DNA of 64,000 nucleotides from PALSA-612 sp963791225 (lineage in GTDB: Bacteria > Actinomycetota > Thermoleophilia > Gaiellales > Gaiellaceae), in assembly GCA_963791225.1 (NCBI GenBank), contig CAWBRV010000003.1:1550001-1614000 (forward strand). The letters are read 5' to 3'. The position numbers and the translations under genes are program-made. Below, piece by piece: positions 25,911 through 34,583 of the stretch (position 1 is the first letter of the stretch; each line of letters starts with the position of its first letter). The notes below the pieces were generated by a model, which searched no databases, was not told the DNA's origin, and was given only the letters and a program-made list of their open reading frames with translations.

Positions 25911-26963
25911 ATGACCGCAGTCCTTCGTATTCGTCACCTCGCCGTCCTCGTCGCATGCTGCGGCGCGGTGGCGTTCCTCGTGGCCGCGTGCGGCGACTCG
26001 AGCAGCGCGTCCGGCGTGCCGAAGGGGAGTGTGGTGGTCATCGACCGTCAACCGGTCTCGCAGGCCACGTTCGACAACCTGATGCAGGAGTTCCTCGCCG
26101 GGACCTACAAGGCCAACAAGCAGCCCGTTCCGAAGCCGGGCTCGGCCGAATTCAAGACCGGCGCGCAGAAGGTCGTGGCGTACCTGGTCCAGAAGACGGA
26201 GCTCGAGCAGCAGGCGAAGAAGCTCGGGATCGTCGTCACGACAAAGGACATCGACGCCGGAATCAAGAAGGACATCCTCCAGTACTTCGGCGGCAGCCAG
26301 AAGAAGCTGCTGGCCGCGATGAAGAAGCAGGGCGTCACGATGCAGCAGTTCCGTGACACGGTCGCCTTCTCGGTGCTGCAGGACAAGCTGGTCAAGAAGC
26401 TCACCGCGAGCATCAAGATCAGCGACGCGCAGGCGCTCGCCTACTACAAGAAGAACCTCGCGCAGTACACGACGCCGGAGTCGCGCCGGATCGCGCACAT
26501 CCTCGTTGCCTCGAAGGCGAAGGCGCAGAGCATCTACGACCAGCTGAAGAAGGGCGCGAGCTTCGCTGCGTTGGCGAAGAAGTACTCGACCGACAAGAGC
26601 TCGGCCATCAAGGGCGGCGACCTCGGTGTGCAGCCCAAGTCCGGCCTCGTCCCGGCGTTCGCGAACGTCGCCTTCGCACTGCCGACGGGCGTCCTCTCCA
26701 AGCCGGTGCACTCCCAGTTCGGCTGGCACATCATCAAGCCGCTCGGCCCGGTGACGAAGAAGTCGGTCTCGCCCTTCGCGAAGGTGAAGGCCGCCATCGT
26801 CTCGGAGATCGAGCAGGCGAGGAAGAGCGATGTGATGTCGAAGTTCCAGGCCAAGCTCACGGCGTTCTACGCGAAGCGCGTCAAGTACGCGAGCGGCTAC
26901 GCGCCGCCGACCACGACGGCCGCGACGCCGCCGGCGTCCACGTCGGTCCTGCCGGGCGGTTGA
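25911..26963 (+). CDS. lipoprotein peptidyl-prolyl isomerase (parvulin/SurA-like)
   Basis: This 350-residue extracytoplasmic foldase has a signal peptide ending in the lipobox LVAACG (Cys about residue 28), a lysine-rich SurA-type N-terminal helical region, and a rotamase/parvulin domain at about residues 195-285 (RRIAHILVASKAKAQ, GGDLGVQPKSGLVPAF, HSQFGWHIIK). The tail is Thr/Pro-rich. It should assist folding of exported proteins at the outer face of the membrane. It begins 12 bases after mfd and ends overlapping mazG. Confidence 0.92.
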   Translation: MTAVLRIRHLAVLVACCGAVAFLVAACGDSSSASGVPKGSVVVIDRQPVSQATFDNLMQEFLAGTYKANKQPVPKPGSAEFKTGAQKVVAYLVQKTELEQQAKKLGIVVTTKDIDAGIKKDILQYFGGSQKKLLAAMKKQGVTMQQFRDTVAFSVLQDKLVKKLTASIKISDAQALAYYKKNLAQYTTPESRRIAHILVASKAKAQSIYDQLKKGASFAALAKKYSTDKSSAIKGGDLGVQPKSGLVPAFANVAFALPTGVLSKPVHSQFGWHIIKPLGPVTKKSVSPFAKVKAAIVSEIEQARKSDVMSKFQAKLTAFYAKRVKYASGYAPPTTTAATPPASTSVLPGG

Positions 26964-27727
26964 GCCTCTCCGAGGCGCTGACCGAGCTCGACGCGCTCGC
27001 TCGCCGCCTCCGCCGCGACTGCCCGTGGGACCGCGAGCAGACGGTGAAGACGATCGTCCCGCACACGGTCGAAGAGGCGTACGAGGTCGCCGACGCCGCG
27101 CTCGCGGACGACGACGCGAAGCTGCTCGACGAACTCGGCGATCTCCTCTTCCAGGTCTATTTCCTGTCGCTGCTGCTCGAGGAGCGCGGCCGGGGTGACC
27201 TCGAGCAGGCCGCGCGGTTGATCCACGAGAAGCTCGTGCGCCGCCACCCGCACGTGTTCGGCGCCGTCGAGGCCGACACGTCGGATCGCGTGAAGGAGAA
27301 TTGGGAGCGCATAAAGCGCGAACAGGAGGGCCGCGAAGGCATCTTCCACGACGTGCCCGAGTCGCTACCGGCCCTGATCTACGCGCGCAAGGTGCAGCGC
27401 CGCGCAGCCTCCGTCGGCTTCGAGTACCCCGACGTCGAGGGCGCGCTCGGCGATCTCGACGACGAGCTCCGAGAGCTGCGGGCGGAGCTCGAGGAGGGCT
27501 CGGACGAGCGTCGCGCCGAGGAGCTTGGCGACCTGCTCTTTGCCTGCGTCAACGTCTCCCGCCGGATCGGGGCCGATCCGGAGCTCGAGCTTCGTCGCGC
27601 GACGAAGCGGTTCCGCGAGCGTGTGGAGACCGCCGAGCGGCTTGCCGCCGCGGCGGGCGAGAGCTGGACTGAGCTGCCGCTCGCGGCGCAGGATCGGTAC
27701 TTCGACCAGGCCAAGGAGGAAGAGTGA
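26960..27727 (+). CDS. mazG: nucleoside triphosphate pyrophosphohydrolase MazG
   Basis: MazG hydrolyses NTPs or dNTPs to monophosphates and pyrophosphate and is linked to house-cleaning of damaged nucleotides. The 255-residue protein has two MazG modules: the N-terminal one with CPWDREQT and EEAYEVADAAL (ExxE) plus DELGDLLFQVYF, and the C-terminal one with EELGDLLFACVNVSR. It starts with a rare TTG whose G lies in the TGA of the preceding gene, and its end overlaps the enolase start, so the three genes are coupled. Confidence 0.95.
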   Translation: MSLSEALTELDALARRLRRDCPWDREQTVKTIVPHTVEEAYEVADAALADDDAKLLDELGDLLFQVYFLSLLLEERGRGDLEQAARLIHEKLVRRHPHVFGAVEADTSDRVKENWERIKREQEGREGIFHDVPESLPALIYARKVQRRAASVGFEYPDVEGALGDLDDELRELRAELEEGSDERRAEELGDLLFACVNVSRRIGADPELELRRATKRFRERVETAERLAAAAGESWTELPLAAQDRYFDQAKEEE

Positions 27728-28995
27728 CCACGATCGCCGCCGTTCACGCGCGCCAGATCCTCGACTCGCGCGGCAACCCGACCGTGGAGGTCGATGTCCG
27801 GCTCGAATCGGGCGCCGCCGGCCGCGCCGCCGTTCCCTCGGGCGCGTCGACCGGCCAGTTCGAGGCCGTCGAGCTCCGCGACGGCGGGGAGGCGTACGGG
27901 GGCAAGGGCGTCACCCGTGCGGTCGCCAACGTGGAGGGCGAGATCGCCGACGCCGTGCGCGGACTCGACGCATCGGACCAGGAGGCGCTCGACCGCCGCC
28001 TCGTCGATCTCGACGGGACGCCGAACAAGGGCAGGCTGGGCGCCAACGCGCTCCTCGGCGTCTCGCTCGCGACCGCGAAGGCCGCGGCCGCGGAGCACGG
28101 CGTGCCGCTCTACCGGCATCTGGGCGGCGACGGAGCAACGACGCTGCCGGTGCCGATGATGAACGTGATCAACGGCGGCGTGCACGCGGCGAACTCGATC
28201 GACCTGCAGGAGTTCATGGTCGTGCCCGCCGGTGTCGCGTCGTTTGCGGAGGCGCTGCGGATCGGGGCAGAGACGTACCACGCGCTGAAGCAGGTGCTGG
28301 CCGAGCAGGGGCTGGCGACGGCGGTCGGCGACGAGGGAGGCTTTGCGCCCGACCTGCCCTCGAGCGAGGCCGCGATCGCAGCGATCCTCGAGGCGGCGGA
28401 GCGTGCCGGGCATCGCGACCGGGTCGCGATCGCCCTCGACCCTGCCTCGAGCGAGTTCTACCGGGACGGCGTCTACCGCTTCGAGGGCCGTGAGGCGAGC
28501 GGGCCGGAGATGGCCGACTTCTACGCCGGCCTCGCCGACGAGTTCCCGGTCGTCTCGGTCGAGGACGGTGTCGCGGAGGACGACTGGGACGCGTGGACGG
28601 TGCTGACGGAGCGTCTCGGCGACCGGCTCCAGCTCGTCGGCGACGACGTGTTCGTCACGAACCCCGACCGGCTCCGGCGCGGCATCGACGCGGGCGTCGC
28701 GAACTCGATCCTGATCAAGGTGAACCAGATCGGCACGCTGACGGAGACGCTCGAGGCCATCTCGCTCGCCAGGGCGAGCGGCTACACGGCCGTGATCTCG
28801 CACCGCTCGGGCGAGACCGAGGACGCGACCATCGCCGACCTCGCGGTCGCAACCGGCGTCGGCCAGATCAAGACCGGCGCCCCGGCCCGCACGGACCGCG
28901 TCGCGAAGTACAACCAGCTCCTGCGGATCGAGGAGGAGTTGGGCGAGCGGGCGACGTACCCCGGCTGGTCGGCCTTTCCACGCGCGCGGCGCTGA
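27724..28995 (+). CDS. eno: enolase
   Basis: Enolase converts 2-phosphoglycerate to phosphoenolpyruvate. The 423-residue protein shows RQILDSRGNPTVEVD, the mobile loop SGASTGQFEAVELRDGG, the metal ligands in ALDPASSEFY, SVEDGVAEDDWD and VGDDVFVTN, and the C-terminal ISHRSGETEDATIADLAV with the catalytic-region Lys upstream (ILIKVNQIG). The GTG overlaps the mazG stop. Pyruvate kinase, the next step in glycolysis, follows 29 bases later. Confidence 0.98.
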   Translation: MTTIAAVHARQILDSRGNPTVEVDVRLESGAAGRAAVPSGASTGQFEAVELRDGGEAYGGKGVTRAVANVEGEIADAVRGLDASDQEALDRRLVDLDGTPNKGRLGANALLGVSLATAKAAAAEHGVPLYRHLGGDGATTLPVPMMNVINGGVHAANSIDLQEFMVVPAGVASFAEALRIGAETYHALKQVLAEQGLATAVGDEGGFAPDLPSSEAAIAAILEAAERAGHRDRVAIALDPASSEFYRDGVYRFEGREASGPEMADFYAGLADEFPVVSVEDGVAEDDWDAWTVLTERLGDRLQLVGDDVFVTNPDRLRRGIDAGVANSILIKVNQIGTLTETLEAISLARASGYTAVISHRSGETEDATIADLAVATGVGQIKTGAPARTDRVAKYNQLLRIEEELGERATYPGWSAFPRARR

Positions 28996-29024
28996 ACGAG
29001 ACCGGCTGGGTACTCTCCGAGGCA

Positions 29025-30437
29025 GTGCTCTCCTCCGTGATTCCGCGCCGGACCAAGATCGTCGCCACGATCGGCCCCGCCTCGGCCGGGCGGATCGACG
29101 AGCTGATCGGCGCCGGCATGGACGCAGCCCGGCTCAACTTCTCTCACGGAACGCACGACGACCACGCTCGCAACGCCAAGCTCGTCCGCGAGGCGCAGAC
29201 GACGCACGGGAAGCCGCTGGCGCTGATCGCCGACCTCCAGGGCCCCAAGCTGCGTATCACCGACTTGCCGGAGCCGATCGTGCTCACGCGCGGGCAGGAG
29301 GTGGTGATCGGCCCCGACGGCGACACGCCGGGCGTCGACCTGCCGGTCAGCCCGTCCGTGATCGGCGAGGTGCTCGCACCGGGGAACGACGTCCTGATCG
29401 ACGACGGGCACGTCCGCCTGCGCGTCGAGCGGGTCGAGCGGCCGCGCGCGATCTGCTCGGTCGTGATCGGCGGTCGCGTCGAACCGCACAAGGGCGTCAA
29501 CCTGCCCGGCGTGCAGCTGCCGATCCCGTCGCTGACGCAGAAGGACCTCGACGATCTCGCGTTCGCACTCGAGCTCGGCGTCGACTTCGTCGCCCTCTCC
29601 TTCGTCCGCTCGGCCGAGGACGTGCGCGGCCTGCGCCGCCGGATCGAGGAGCACGGCTCGCCGGCGCACGTGATCGCGAAGATCGAGAAGGCGGAGGCGG
29701 TCGAGGCGCTCGAGGCGATCATCGTCGAGTCGGACGCGGTCATGGTCGCGCGCGGCGACCTCGGCGTGGAGATCGGCCCTGCGTCGGTACCGCTTCTCCA
29801 GAAGCACATCATCCTCCGCTCGCTCGAGCAGAGCCGGCCCGTGATCACCGCCACGCAGATGCTCGAGTCGATGGTGCACCAGGCCGAGCCGTCGCGGGCC
29901 GAGGCGAGTGACGTCGCGAACGCCGTCCTGGACGGCACCTCGGCGCTGATGCTCTCGCAGGAGACCGCCGTGGGCGAGTACCCGGTCGAGGCGGTGATGG
30001 TCATGGACCAGATCGCGCGCACGGTCGAGCCGAGCCTCGGCTACCGGCACGAGTTGCCGGACGCGAGCGAGGAGCCGACGGTGGGCCAGGCGCTCTCCAA
30101 CGCGGCGTGCGACATCGCCGAGGTCCTGCGGGCAGGCGCGATCGTCGTCCCTACCTACAGCGGCCGCACCGCGTCTGCGGTGGCCCGGCTGCGGCCGCGG
30201 CGGCCGATCGCGGCGATCACGCACACTGCCGCTGCGGCGCAGCAGATGGCGCTCGAGTGGGGAGTGCTGCCGCTCGTGATCCCGGAGGCGTCCGACGTCG
30301 ACGACCTGTGGCAGCGCTCCGTCGCGGCGGCCCGCATGGCGGGGGTGGTCACGGCCGGCGAGCGCGTCGTGATCGCCGCCGGGACGAACGTGAACGTCGC
30401 CGGATCGACCAACGTGATCCGGGTCGACACGGCCTGA
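29025..30437 (+). CDS. pyk: pyruvate kinase
   Basis: The enzyme transfers phosphate from phosphoenolpyruvate to ADP. The 470-residue protein has PRRTKIVATIGPAS at the N-terminus, LNFSHGTHDDH, ADLQGPKLRI, the active-site AKIEKAEAVEALE, MVARGDLGVEIG and ATQMLESM, then the C-terminal regulatory domain. The start is either GTG 29025 or GTG 29037; 29025 is used because GAGG lies just before it. It follows eno closely and so joins the mazG-eno transcript. In many actinobacteria the DivIC-like gene directly follows eno, so pyk is inserted here. Confidence 0.96.
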   Translation: MLSSVIPRRTKIVATIGPASAGRIDELIGAGMDAARLNFSHGTHDDHARNAKLVREAQTTHGKPLALIADLQGPKLRITDLPEPIVLTRGQEVVIGPDGDTPGVDLPVSPSVIGEVLAPGNDVLIDDGHVRLRVERVERPRAICSVVIGGRVEPHKGVNLPGVQLPIPSLTQKDLDDLAFALELGVDFVALSFVRSAEDVRGLRRRIEEHGSPAHVIAKIEKAEAVEALEAIIVESDAVMVARGDLGVEIGPASVPLLQKHIILRSLEQSRPVITATQMLESMVHQAEPSRAEASDVANAVLDGTSALMLSQETAVGEYPVEAVMVMDQIARTVEPSLGYRHELPDASEEPTVGQALSNAACDIAEVLRAGAIVVPTYSGRTASAVARLRPRRPIAAITHTAAAAQQMALEWGVLPLVIPEASDVDDLWQRSVAAARMAGVVTAGERVVIAAGTNVNVAGSTNVIRVDTA

Positions 30438-30571
30438 GAGCGTCCGGCCGATGAGAGTTGCCGTGGGGCGTTGTGGGTGTTCCGGCGGCGACGTCGCCGA
30501 TGCTGCGGTGCGACTGCACCGCGGCGAGGAGAAAGAGGAGGTCCGGTCCGCGGCGCGAATCGGTTCAGGCC

Positions 30572-30913
30572 ATGCCCGCCTCGTCCAAGCGTTCGCGGCC
30601 TCTCGGGAGGCGGCGTCTCAGGTTCTGGCTCGTCCTCGCGATCGGGGCCTGCCTGATCGGGGTGCTCTACTACGGGCCCGTCAAGGCCTACGTCTCGACC
30701 TCGCACCAGCTCGCGGAGCGAAAAGCCGAGGTGAAGGAGCTGGCGCACGTGAAGGCTGTCCTGGAGCAGCGATTGACGATCTCCGGCACGGGGCAGGCGC
30801 TGCTCGAGGAGGCGCGCCGGCTCGGCTACGTCCGTCCCGGAGAGCATCTGTTCGTGGTGCGCGGCGTCAAGGCGTGGGTGAAGTCGCACGCCGGCTCCTC
30901 CGCGGCGCACTAG
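30572..30913 (+). CDS. DivIC/FtsB-type septum formation protein
   Basis: The 113-residue bitopic protein has a basic cytosolic start (KRSRPLGRRRLRFW), one helix (about residues 15-33, LVLAIGACLIGVLYYG), an extracytoplasmic coiled coil with leucine spacing (about 40-75) and the typical FtsB-end motif ARRLGYVRPGEHLFVV. It should sit at the septum with FtsL- and FtsQ-like partners. The frame is open upstream to 30458, but that part is Arg-rich and unlike the family. Its position between glycolytic genes and DUF501 is the actinobacterial arrangement. Confidence 0.85.
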   Translation: MPASSKRSRPLGRRRLRFWLVLAIGACLIGVLYYGPVKAYVSTSHQLAERKAEVKELAHVKAVLEQRLTISGTGQALLEEARRLGYVRPGEHLFVVRGVKAWVKSHAGSSAAH

Positions 30914-30935
30914 CCGTTCCCCCGGGCAGGCCGCG

Positions 30936-31445
30936 ATGAGCGAGGACGACCGTGCCGTCGTGGAGCGGCAGATCGGCCGGCCGCCGCGCGCGTTCCTGCG
31001 GGTCGCGGTCCGGTGTCCGTTCGGGCTCCCGGCCGTGACCGAGCAGTCGCCGTACGACCGGGCCGGAGATCCGTTCCCGACGATGTACTACCTCACGTGC
31101 CGGCACCTGGTGGCAGCCGTGTCACGAGTGGAGGCGGCGGGCGGGGTCGAGCGCTTCACCGCTGCTGTGGAGTGCGATCCGGGGCTGCAGGCAAGCCTCG
31201 CCGAGGCGACGGAGCGGCAACGGGAGCTCCGGCGGGCGCTCGCGGGCGAGGTGACGGGCAAGGATGCCGGCGCGTCGCTCGGGCTCGGAATCGGCGGCGC
31301 CTCGAGGCCCGAACGCCTGAAATGCCTACACGCGCACGTCGCGTTCGCGCTCGCACAGCCCGGCTACACGCTCGGCGAGCGGATGCTGGGCGAGCTCGAG
31401 CCGCTCTGGCCCGTCGCATGCTGCTCCGCGTCCGGGCGCGGCTAG
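30936..31445 (+). CDS. DUF501 family protein
   Basis: The 169-residue actinobacterial conserved protein has the DUF501 signatures QIGRPPRAFLRVAVRCPFG, PFPTMYYLTCRHLV and ERLKCLHAHVAFAL with conserved Cys and His residues. No biochemical function is established. It regularly neighbours DivIC-like and enolase genes, and often Ppx/GppA, which is not next to it here. The ATG at 30936 has no evident Shine-Dalgarno and lies 22 bases after the DivIC-like gene. Confidence 0.9.
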   Translation: MSEDDRAVVERQIGRPPRAFLRVAVRCPFGLPAVTEQSPYDRAGDPFPTMYYLTCRHLVAAVSRVEAAGGVERFTAAVECDPGLQASLAEATERQRELRRALAGEVTGKDAGASLGLGIGGASRPERLKCLHAHVAFALAQPGYTLGERMLGELEPLWPVACCSASGRG

Positions 31446-31455
31446 CATCGCGAAC

Positions 31456-31773
31456 GTGGAGGGATCGGTCGAGCTCGCGCGCCAGCACTGGCAGGACGGC
31501 TACCGACGGCTCGTCCAGGCCAAGGGGCCCGAGCCCACGCGGTACACGCGTCTGCTCGAGCAGGTGGAGATCGTGACCGCCGAGCTCCGCCGCCGGATCG
31601 GCAAGTCGTTCACGCTCGCCGAGCTCGCCGCCGTGTACGCACGCGCCGACCGGTGGGCGTACGAGGCCGTCGGCGAGCGGGCGACCGGCGGCGACTGGCT
31701 CTCCTCGGCCAGCACCGCGGCCGACGCCGCCTTCCACCTCTACGCGCGGGGCGCGCGAGACTACCGTCCGTGA
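31456..31773 (+). CDS. hypothetical helical protein
   Basis: The 105-residue protein is predicted to be all helical. It is rich in Arg, Ala and aromatic residues, with RRLVQAKGPEPTRYTRLLEQVE in two short helices and a Trp-containing middle (ADRWAYEAVGERATGG). I do not recognise a family. TAGCAT (31443-31448) lies 7 bases before the GTG, suggesting its own leaderless promoter inside the end of DUF501. Its TGA overlaps the GTG of the next gene, so the two are coupled. Confidence 0.65.
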   Translation: MEGSVELARQHWQDGYRRLVQAKGPEPTRYTRLLEQVEIVTAELRRRIGKSFTLAELAAVYARADRWAYEAVGERATGGDWLSSASTAADAAFHLYARGARDYRP

Positions 31774-32009
31774 CGGTCGGCTCCGAAGCTCGCCCGAGGC
31801 CGCGACGGCGCCGCCGGCGCCGTGTCGTGCCGTGGCGGCCGCTGATCGCGGTCGTCGTGCTCGTGTGCGTGTTCGCAGCCGGGGTCGCGCTCGGCGAGGC
31901 GCTCCACGACAACCCCAAGCCCGGCGGGACGACGACCACCGAGCGGACGCTTCGCCCGCTGCCGCTCGTTCCGCAGACCGTGACGGTCACGGTCGGCGGC
32001 TCGGGCTGA
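31770..32009 (+). CDS. small single-pass membrane protein
   Basis: The 79-residue protein has an Arg-rich cytosolic start (RPRPRRRRRRRVVPWRP), one helix (about residues 22-42, LIAVVVLVCVFAAGVALGEAL) and a Thr/Pro-rich outside tail of about 35 residues. No family is recognised. It overlaps the preceding gene by 4 bases (GTGA). Just after its stop the same frame holds the PAP2 remnant. Confidence 0.6.
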   Translation: MTVGSEARPRPRRRRRRRVVPWRPLIAVVVLVCVFAAGVALGEALHDNPKPGGTTTTERTLRPLPLVPQTVTVTVGGSG

Positions 32010-32021
32010 CGAACGCCCGCG

Positions 32022-32143
32022 GTGCCGAGGCCGGCCGCTCCCTTGCTCGTGCCGGCCGCGGCGATCGCCTGGTCGCGCGTCTACGTCGGCGTCCACTATC
32101 CGCTCGACGTGACCGGCGGCGCCGCGGTCGGCGCGGTGCGTCG
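32022..32143 (+). pseudogene. 3' remnant of a PAP2-family phosphatase
   Basis: The frame reads LLVPAAAIAWSRVYVGVHYP followed by LDVTGGAAVGA. This is exactly the third PAP2 motif SRx5Hx3D with its flanking helices. The first two motifs (KxxxxxxRP and PSGH) are not found upstream in any frame, and the downstream frame runs into the opposite-strand gene. It is therefore a decayed C-terminal fragment of a lipid or undecaprenyl-pyrophosphate phosphatase, not a working enzyme. Confidence 0.7.
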
Positions 32144-32623
32144 CTATAGCTCTTCGCCTGCTTGCAGGAGCCCCGCGACGACCACTGCGAGCGCCGCGGC
32201 CAGGCTGATCCAGAGGCCGACGCTGCGGCCGCCGGTGCCGACGACCGAATCCGGGATCGAGATCAGCCGGATGAGCACGAGCACCGTCGCGAGCGCGCCG
32301 AGTGCGACGACGATCAACGGCTCCGGCGTCGCGGCCGGGAACTCGAGGCCGACGCGGCGGAGCGCGGCGAGACAGACGACGGCGAGGCCGATCAGGAAGA
32401 CGAGCTTGCCGGGCGTGCCGCTGTTCCAGCCGGTCACGGACAGCGTCGGCCCCTCGACGGAATGACCCGAATACCAGCTCGTGAACGCGGACACGGCGAG
32501 AACGAGGCCTCCGGCCCAGGCAGCTGTTTGCCCGAGCGCGAGGATGCCGGGGCGCGCACTGAGGCGGACGTCTCGAAGCTGGCGTGGGGGAGGTCGCCGC
32601 CCCTCCGGTTGCGGCGCGCCCAC
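32144..32623 (-). CDS. small multi-pass membrane protein
   Basis: The 159-residue protein has a Pro/Arg-rich start and four hydrophobic segments (about residues 26-46, 70-88, 98-118 and 133-152). Between the first two lies an outside loop with WYSGHSVEGPTLSVTGWNSG. It resembles small actinobacterial membrane proteins of unknown role. It follows the 78-residue membrane protein gene by 3 bases, so both are in one transcript. Confidence 0.65.
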   Translation of the reverse strand: MGAPQPEGRRPPPRQLRDVRLSARPGILALGQTAAWAGGLVLAVSAFTSWYSGHSVEGPTLSVTGWNSGTPGKLVFLIGLAVVCLAALRRVGLEFPAATPEPLIVVALGALATVLVLIRLISIPDSVVGTGGRSVGLWISLAAALAVVVAGLLQAGEEL

Positions 32624-32626
32624 GGC

Positions 32627-32863
32627 TCAGATACCGAAGATGTTCTGCACCTGCTGGAGGATCAGCATCACGATCACGGCCACCGCCAGCAGGAGGCATC
32701 CGAGCACGAACCAGAAGCGAAGCCTCGCCCACTTGCGGGCGCGCCGCTGTTCGATGCGCGCCGCGCGGCGCGCGCGGTGGTAGTGGTAGGCCCTGCTGAC
32801 CGAGCGCGGATCGTGCTTCGGGGGCTCGTCGAGCTGGGTCGGGATCGGTGCCGGCTCGCCCAC
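32627..32863 (-). CDS. small single-pass membrane protein
   Basis: The 78-residue protein has an acidic/Pro start, a basic middle (RARRAARIEQRRARKWAR) and one C-terminal helix (LRFWFVLGCLLLAVAVIVML), so the bulk faces the cytosol. The GTG at 32863 is supported by TAGACT (complement of 32871-32876) 7 bases upstream. It is first gene of a two-gene transcript and divergent from the L,D-transpeptidase. Function unknown. Confidence 0.65.
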   Translation of the reverse strand: MGEPAPIPTQLDEPPKHDPRSVSRAYHYHRARRAARIEQRRARKWARLRFWFVLGCLLLAVAVIVMLILQQVQNIFGI

Positions 32864-32979
32864 GAGGGAAAGTCTAGTGCTAATCCGCTGCAAAGTGGGC
32901 TCTTTGCCGGCACTCCGCGATCGGTCGCGGCGACGGTTCCAACACTTGCTCCGGCCTCGGCCATGGCTACACTGCCGCC

Positions 32980-34062
32980 GTGAAGCGTGCCGCGCTCCTC
33001 GTGGTGATGCTCGCCCTCGGAGTCGCGGGTGCCGGCGCGGCCTACGCGCTGGGCGATTCCGGTCCACCGCCGCCTCCGTCCGACTCGACGCCGACAGACA
33101 CCACGTCGACAGAGACGCCGCCGCCGACGAGCACGCAGCCGCAACCCACGCCGCGTCCGCCCGCCAAGCACGCCCGGATCGCCGCCGGCGTCACGATCGC
33201 CGGCATCCACGTCGGCGGGCTCGCGTATGGGCCCGCGTACTCGGCCGTCTCGGTCGAGTTCCGCTCGCCGGTCGTCCTGCAGCTCGGCGACAAGACGATC
33301 ACCGTCTCGCCCTGGAAGCTCGGCGCAAAGCCGTTCATCGGCCCGGCTGTCTCGCGCGCCCTCCACGCGAAGGCGGGCACCGCCGTGAAGATGGTCGTCG
33401 ACGTCAAGCGCGCGGCGGTCAGCGACTACCTGGACACGCTGGCCAGCCGCTACGACCGCACCGTCGCCGACGCGCACGTCGTCCTCAGGGCGCTGAGGCC
33501 TGTCGTCGTCCCCGAGGTGCAGGGGAGCACGATCCAGCGCTCCCAGGCGGTGACGGCGCTCGTGGTCGCACTGCAGCAGAACAGTCGCACGCCGCTCGAG
33601 GTGCCTGCGCGCATCACCGAGCCGGTGGTCAGCGCCGACAGCTTCAGCTCGATCATCGTCGTCAGGCGCGATACGAAGTGGCTCTACCTCTACAAGCAGG
33701 TGACCACGGAGAAGCCGGTCACGTTCGTGCGCCGCTTCCAGGTCGCGACCGGCCAACCGATCTATCCGACCCCGACCGGCAGCTTCAAGATCATCGTCAT
33801 GGAGCGAAACCCGTGGTGGTACCCGCCGCCCGACGCGCCGTGGGCGAAGGGTGCGAAGCCGATCCCGCCCGGACCGGGCAACCCGCTCGGCACACGCTGG
33901 ATGGGCCTGTCCGCGCCCGGTGTCGGCATCCACGGCACGCCTGACCCCGCATCGCTCGGCTACTCGGCCTCGCACGGCTGCATCCGCATGTTCATCCCGT
34001 CGGCGGAGTGGCTCTTCAACCACGTCGAGGTCGGGACGCCGGTGATGATCGTGCCTGCCTGA
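32980..34062 (+). CDS. L,D-transpeptidase (YkuD domain), exported
   Basis: The enzyme forms 3-3 cross-links in peptidoglycan or attaches proteins to it. The 360-residue protein has a signal peptide, a Pro/Thr-rich linker (about residues 27-65), a peptidoglycan-binding-like middle region of about 150 residues, and the YkuD domain near the end with SASHGCIRM carrying the catalytic Cys, His and Arg. TACACT (32968-32973) lies 6 bases before the GTG, indicating leaderless transcription. The stop overlaps the ATG of the thioredoxin-like gene, so wall cross-linking and redox genes are co-transcribed. Confidence 0.93.
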   Translation: MKRAALLVVMLALGVAGAGAAYALGDSGPPPPPSDSTPTDTTSTETPPPTSTQPQPTPRPPAKHARIAAGVTIAGIHVGGLAYGPAYSAVSVEFRSPVVLQLGDKTITVSPWKLGAKPFIGPAVSRALHAKAGTAVKMVVDVKRAAVSDYLDTLASRYDRTVADAHVVLRALRPVVVPEVQGSTIQRSQAVTALVVALQQNSRTPLEVPARITEPVVSADSFSSIIVVRRDTKWLYLYKQVTTEKPVTFVRRFQVATGQPIYPTPTGSFKIIVMERNPWWYPPPDAPWAKGAKPIPPGPGNPLGTRWMGLSAPGVGIHGTPDPASLGYSASHGCIRMFIPSAEWLFNHVEVGTPVMIVPA

Positions 34063-34583
34063 TGGCGGCGCGCACACGCCTCACAGCACAGCTGCTCGCC
34101 GTCGGGCTCGTCGCCGCATTGCTCGGCCTCCTGATCTGGAAGGAGGTGCACGGCAGCGGCAAGACAGCCCAGCCGAAGAACTTCACGCTGCCCCGCCTCG
34201 ACAAGCCCGGCAAGATCGAGCTCGCCTCGCTACGCGGCAAGGTGGTCGTCCTCAACTTCTGGGCGTCCTGGTGCGTGCCGTGCAAGCAGGAGGCACCGGC
34301 GCTCGAGCGTGTATGGCGCGAATTTCGCTCGAAAGGCGTCGTCGTCCTCGGCCTCGACTCGGAGGACTTCTCCGGGGACGCGCGGAGCTTCATGCGCAAG
34401 TACGGGATCACGTACCCGGTCGTGCGCGAGCAGGGGCGTGACCTGTACGGGCCGTACGGCGTCAGCGGCGTCCCGGAGACCCGCGTGATCGACCGGCAGG
34501 GCAAGTACGCGGGCACGCAGTTCTACGGCGCCACGAGCGCATCCGAGTTGCGCCAGAGCGTCCAGGCTGCACTCCGCTCGTGA
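34062..34583 (+). CDS. TlpA/ResA-like membrane-anchored thioredoxin
   Basis: The 173-residue protein has an N-terminal signal anchor (about residues 8-27) and a thioredoxin fold outside the membrane with the active site FWASWCVPCKQEAP (Cys-Val-Pro-Cys) and the cis-Pro region GVPETRVID. The family reduces apocytochrome c haem-binding cysteines. The following CcmH and CcdA genes support a role in cytochrome c maturation, with CcdA supplying electrons. The ATG overlaps the L,D-transpeptidase stop. Confidence 0.92.
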   Translation: MAARTRLTAQLLAVGLVAALLGLLIWKEVHGSGKTAQPKNFTLPRLDKPGKIELASLRGKVVVLNFWASWCVPCKQEAPALERVWREFRSKGVVVLGLDSEDFSGDARSFMRKYGITYPVVREQGRDLYGPYGVSGVPETRVIDRQGKYAGTQFYGATSASELRQSVQAALRS

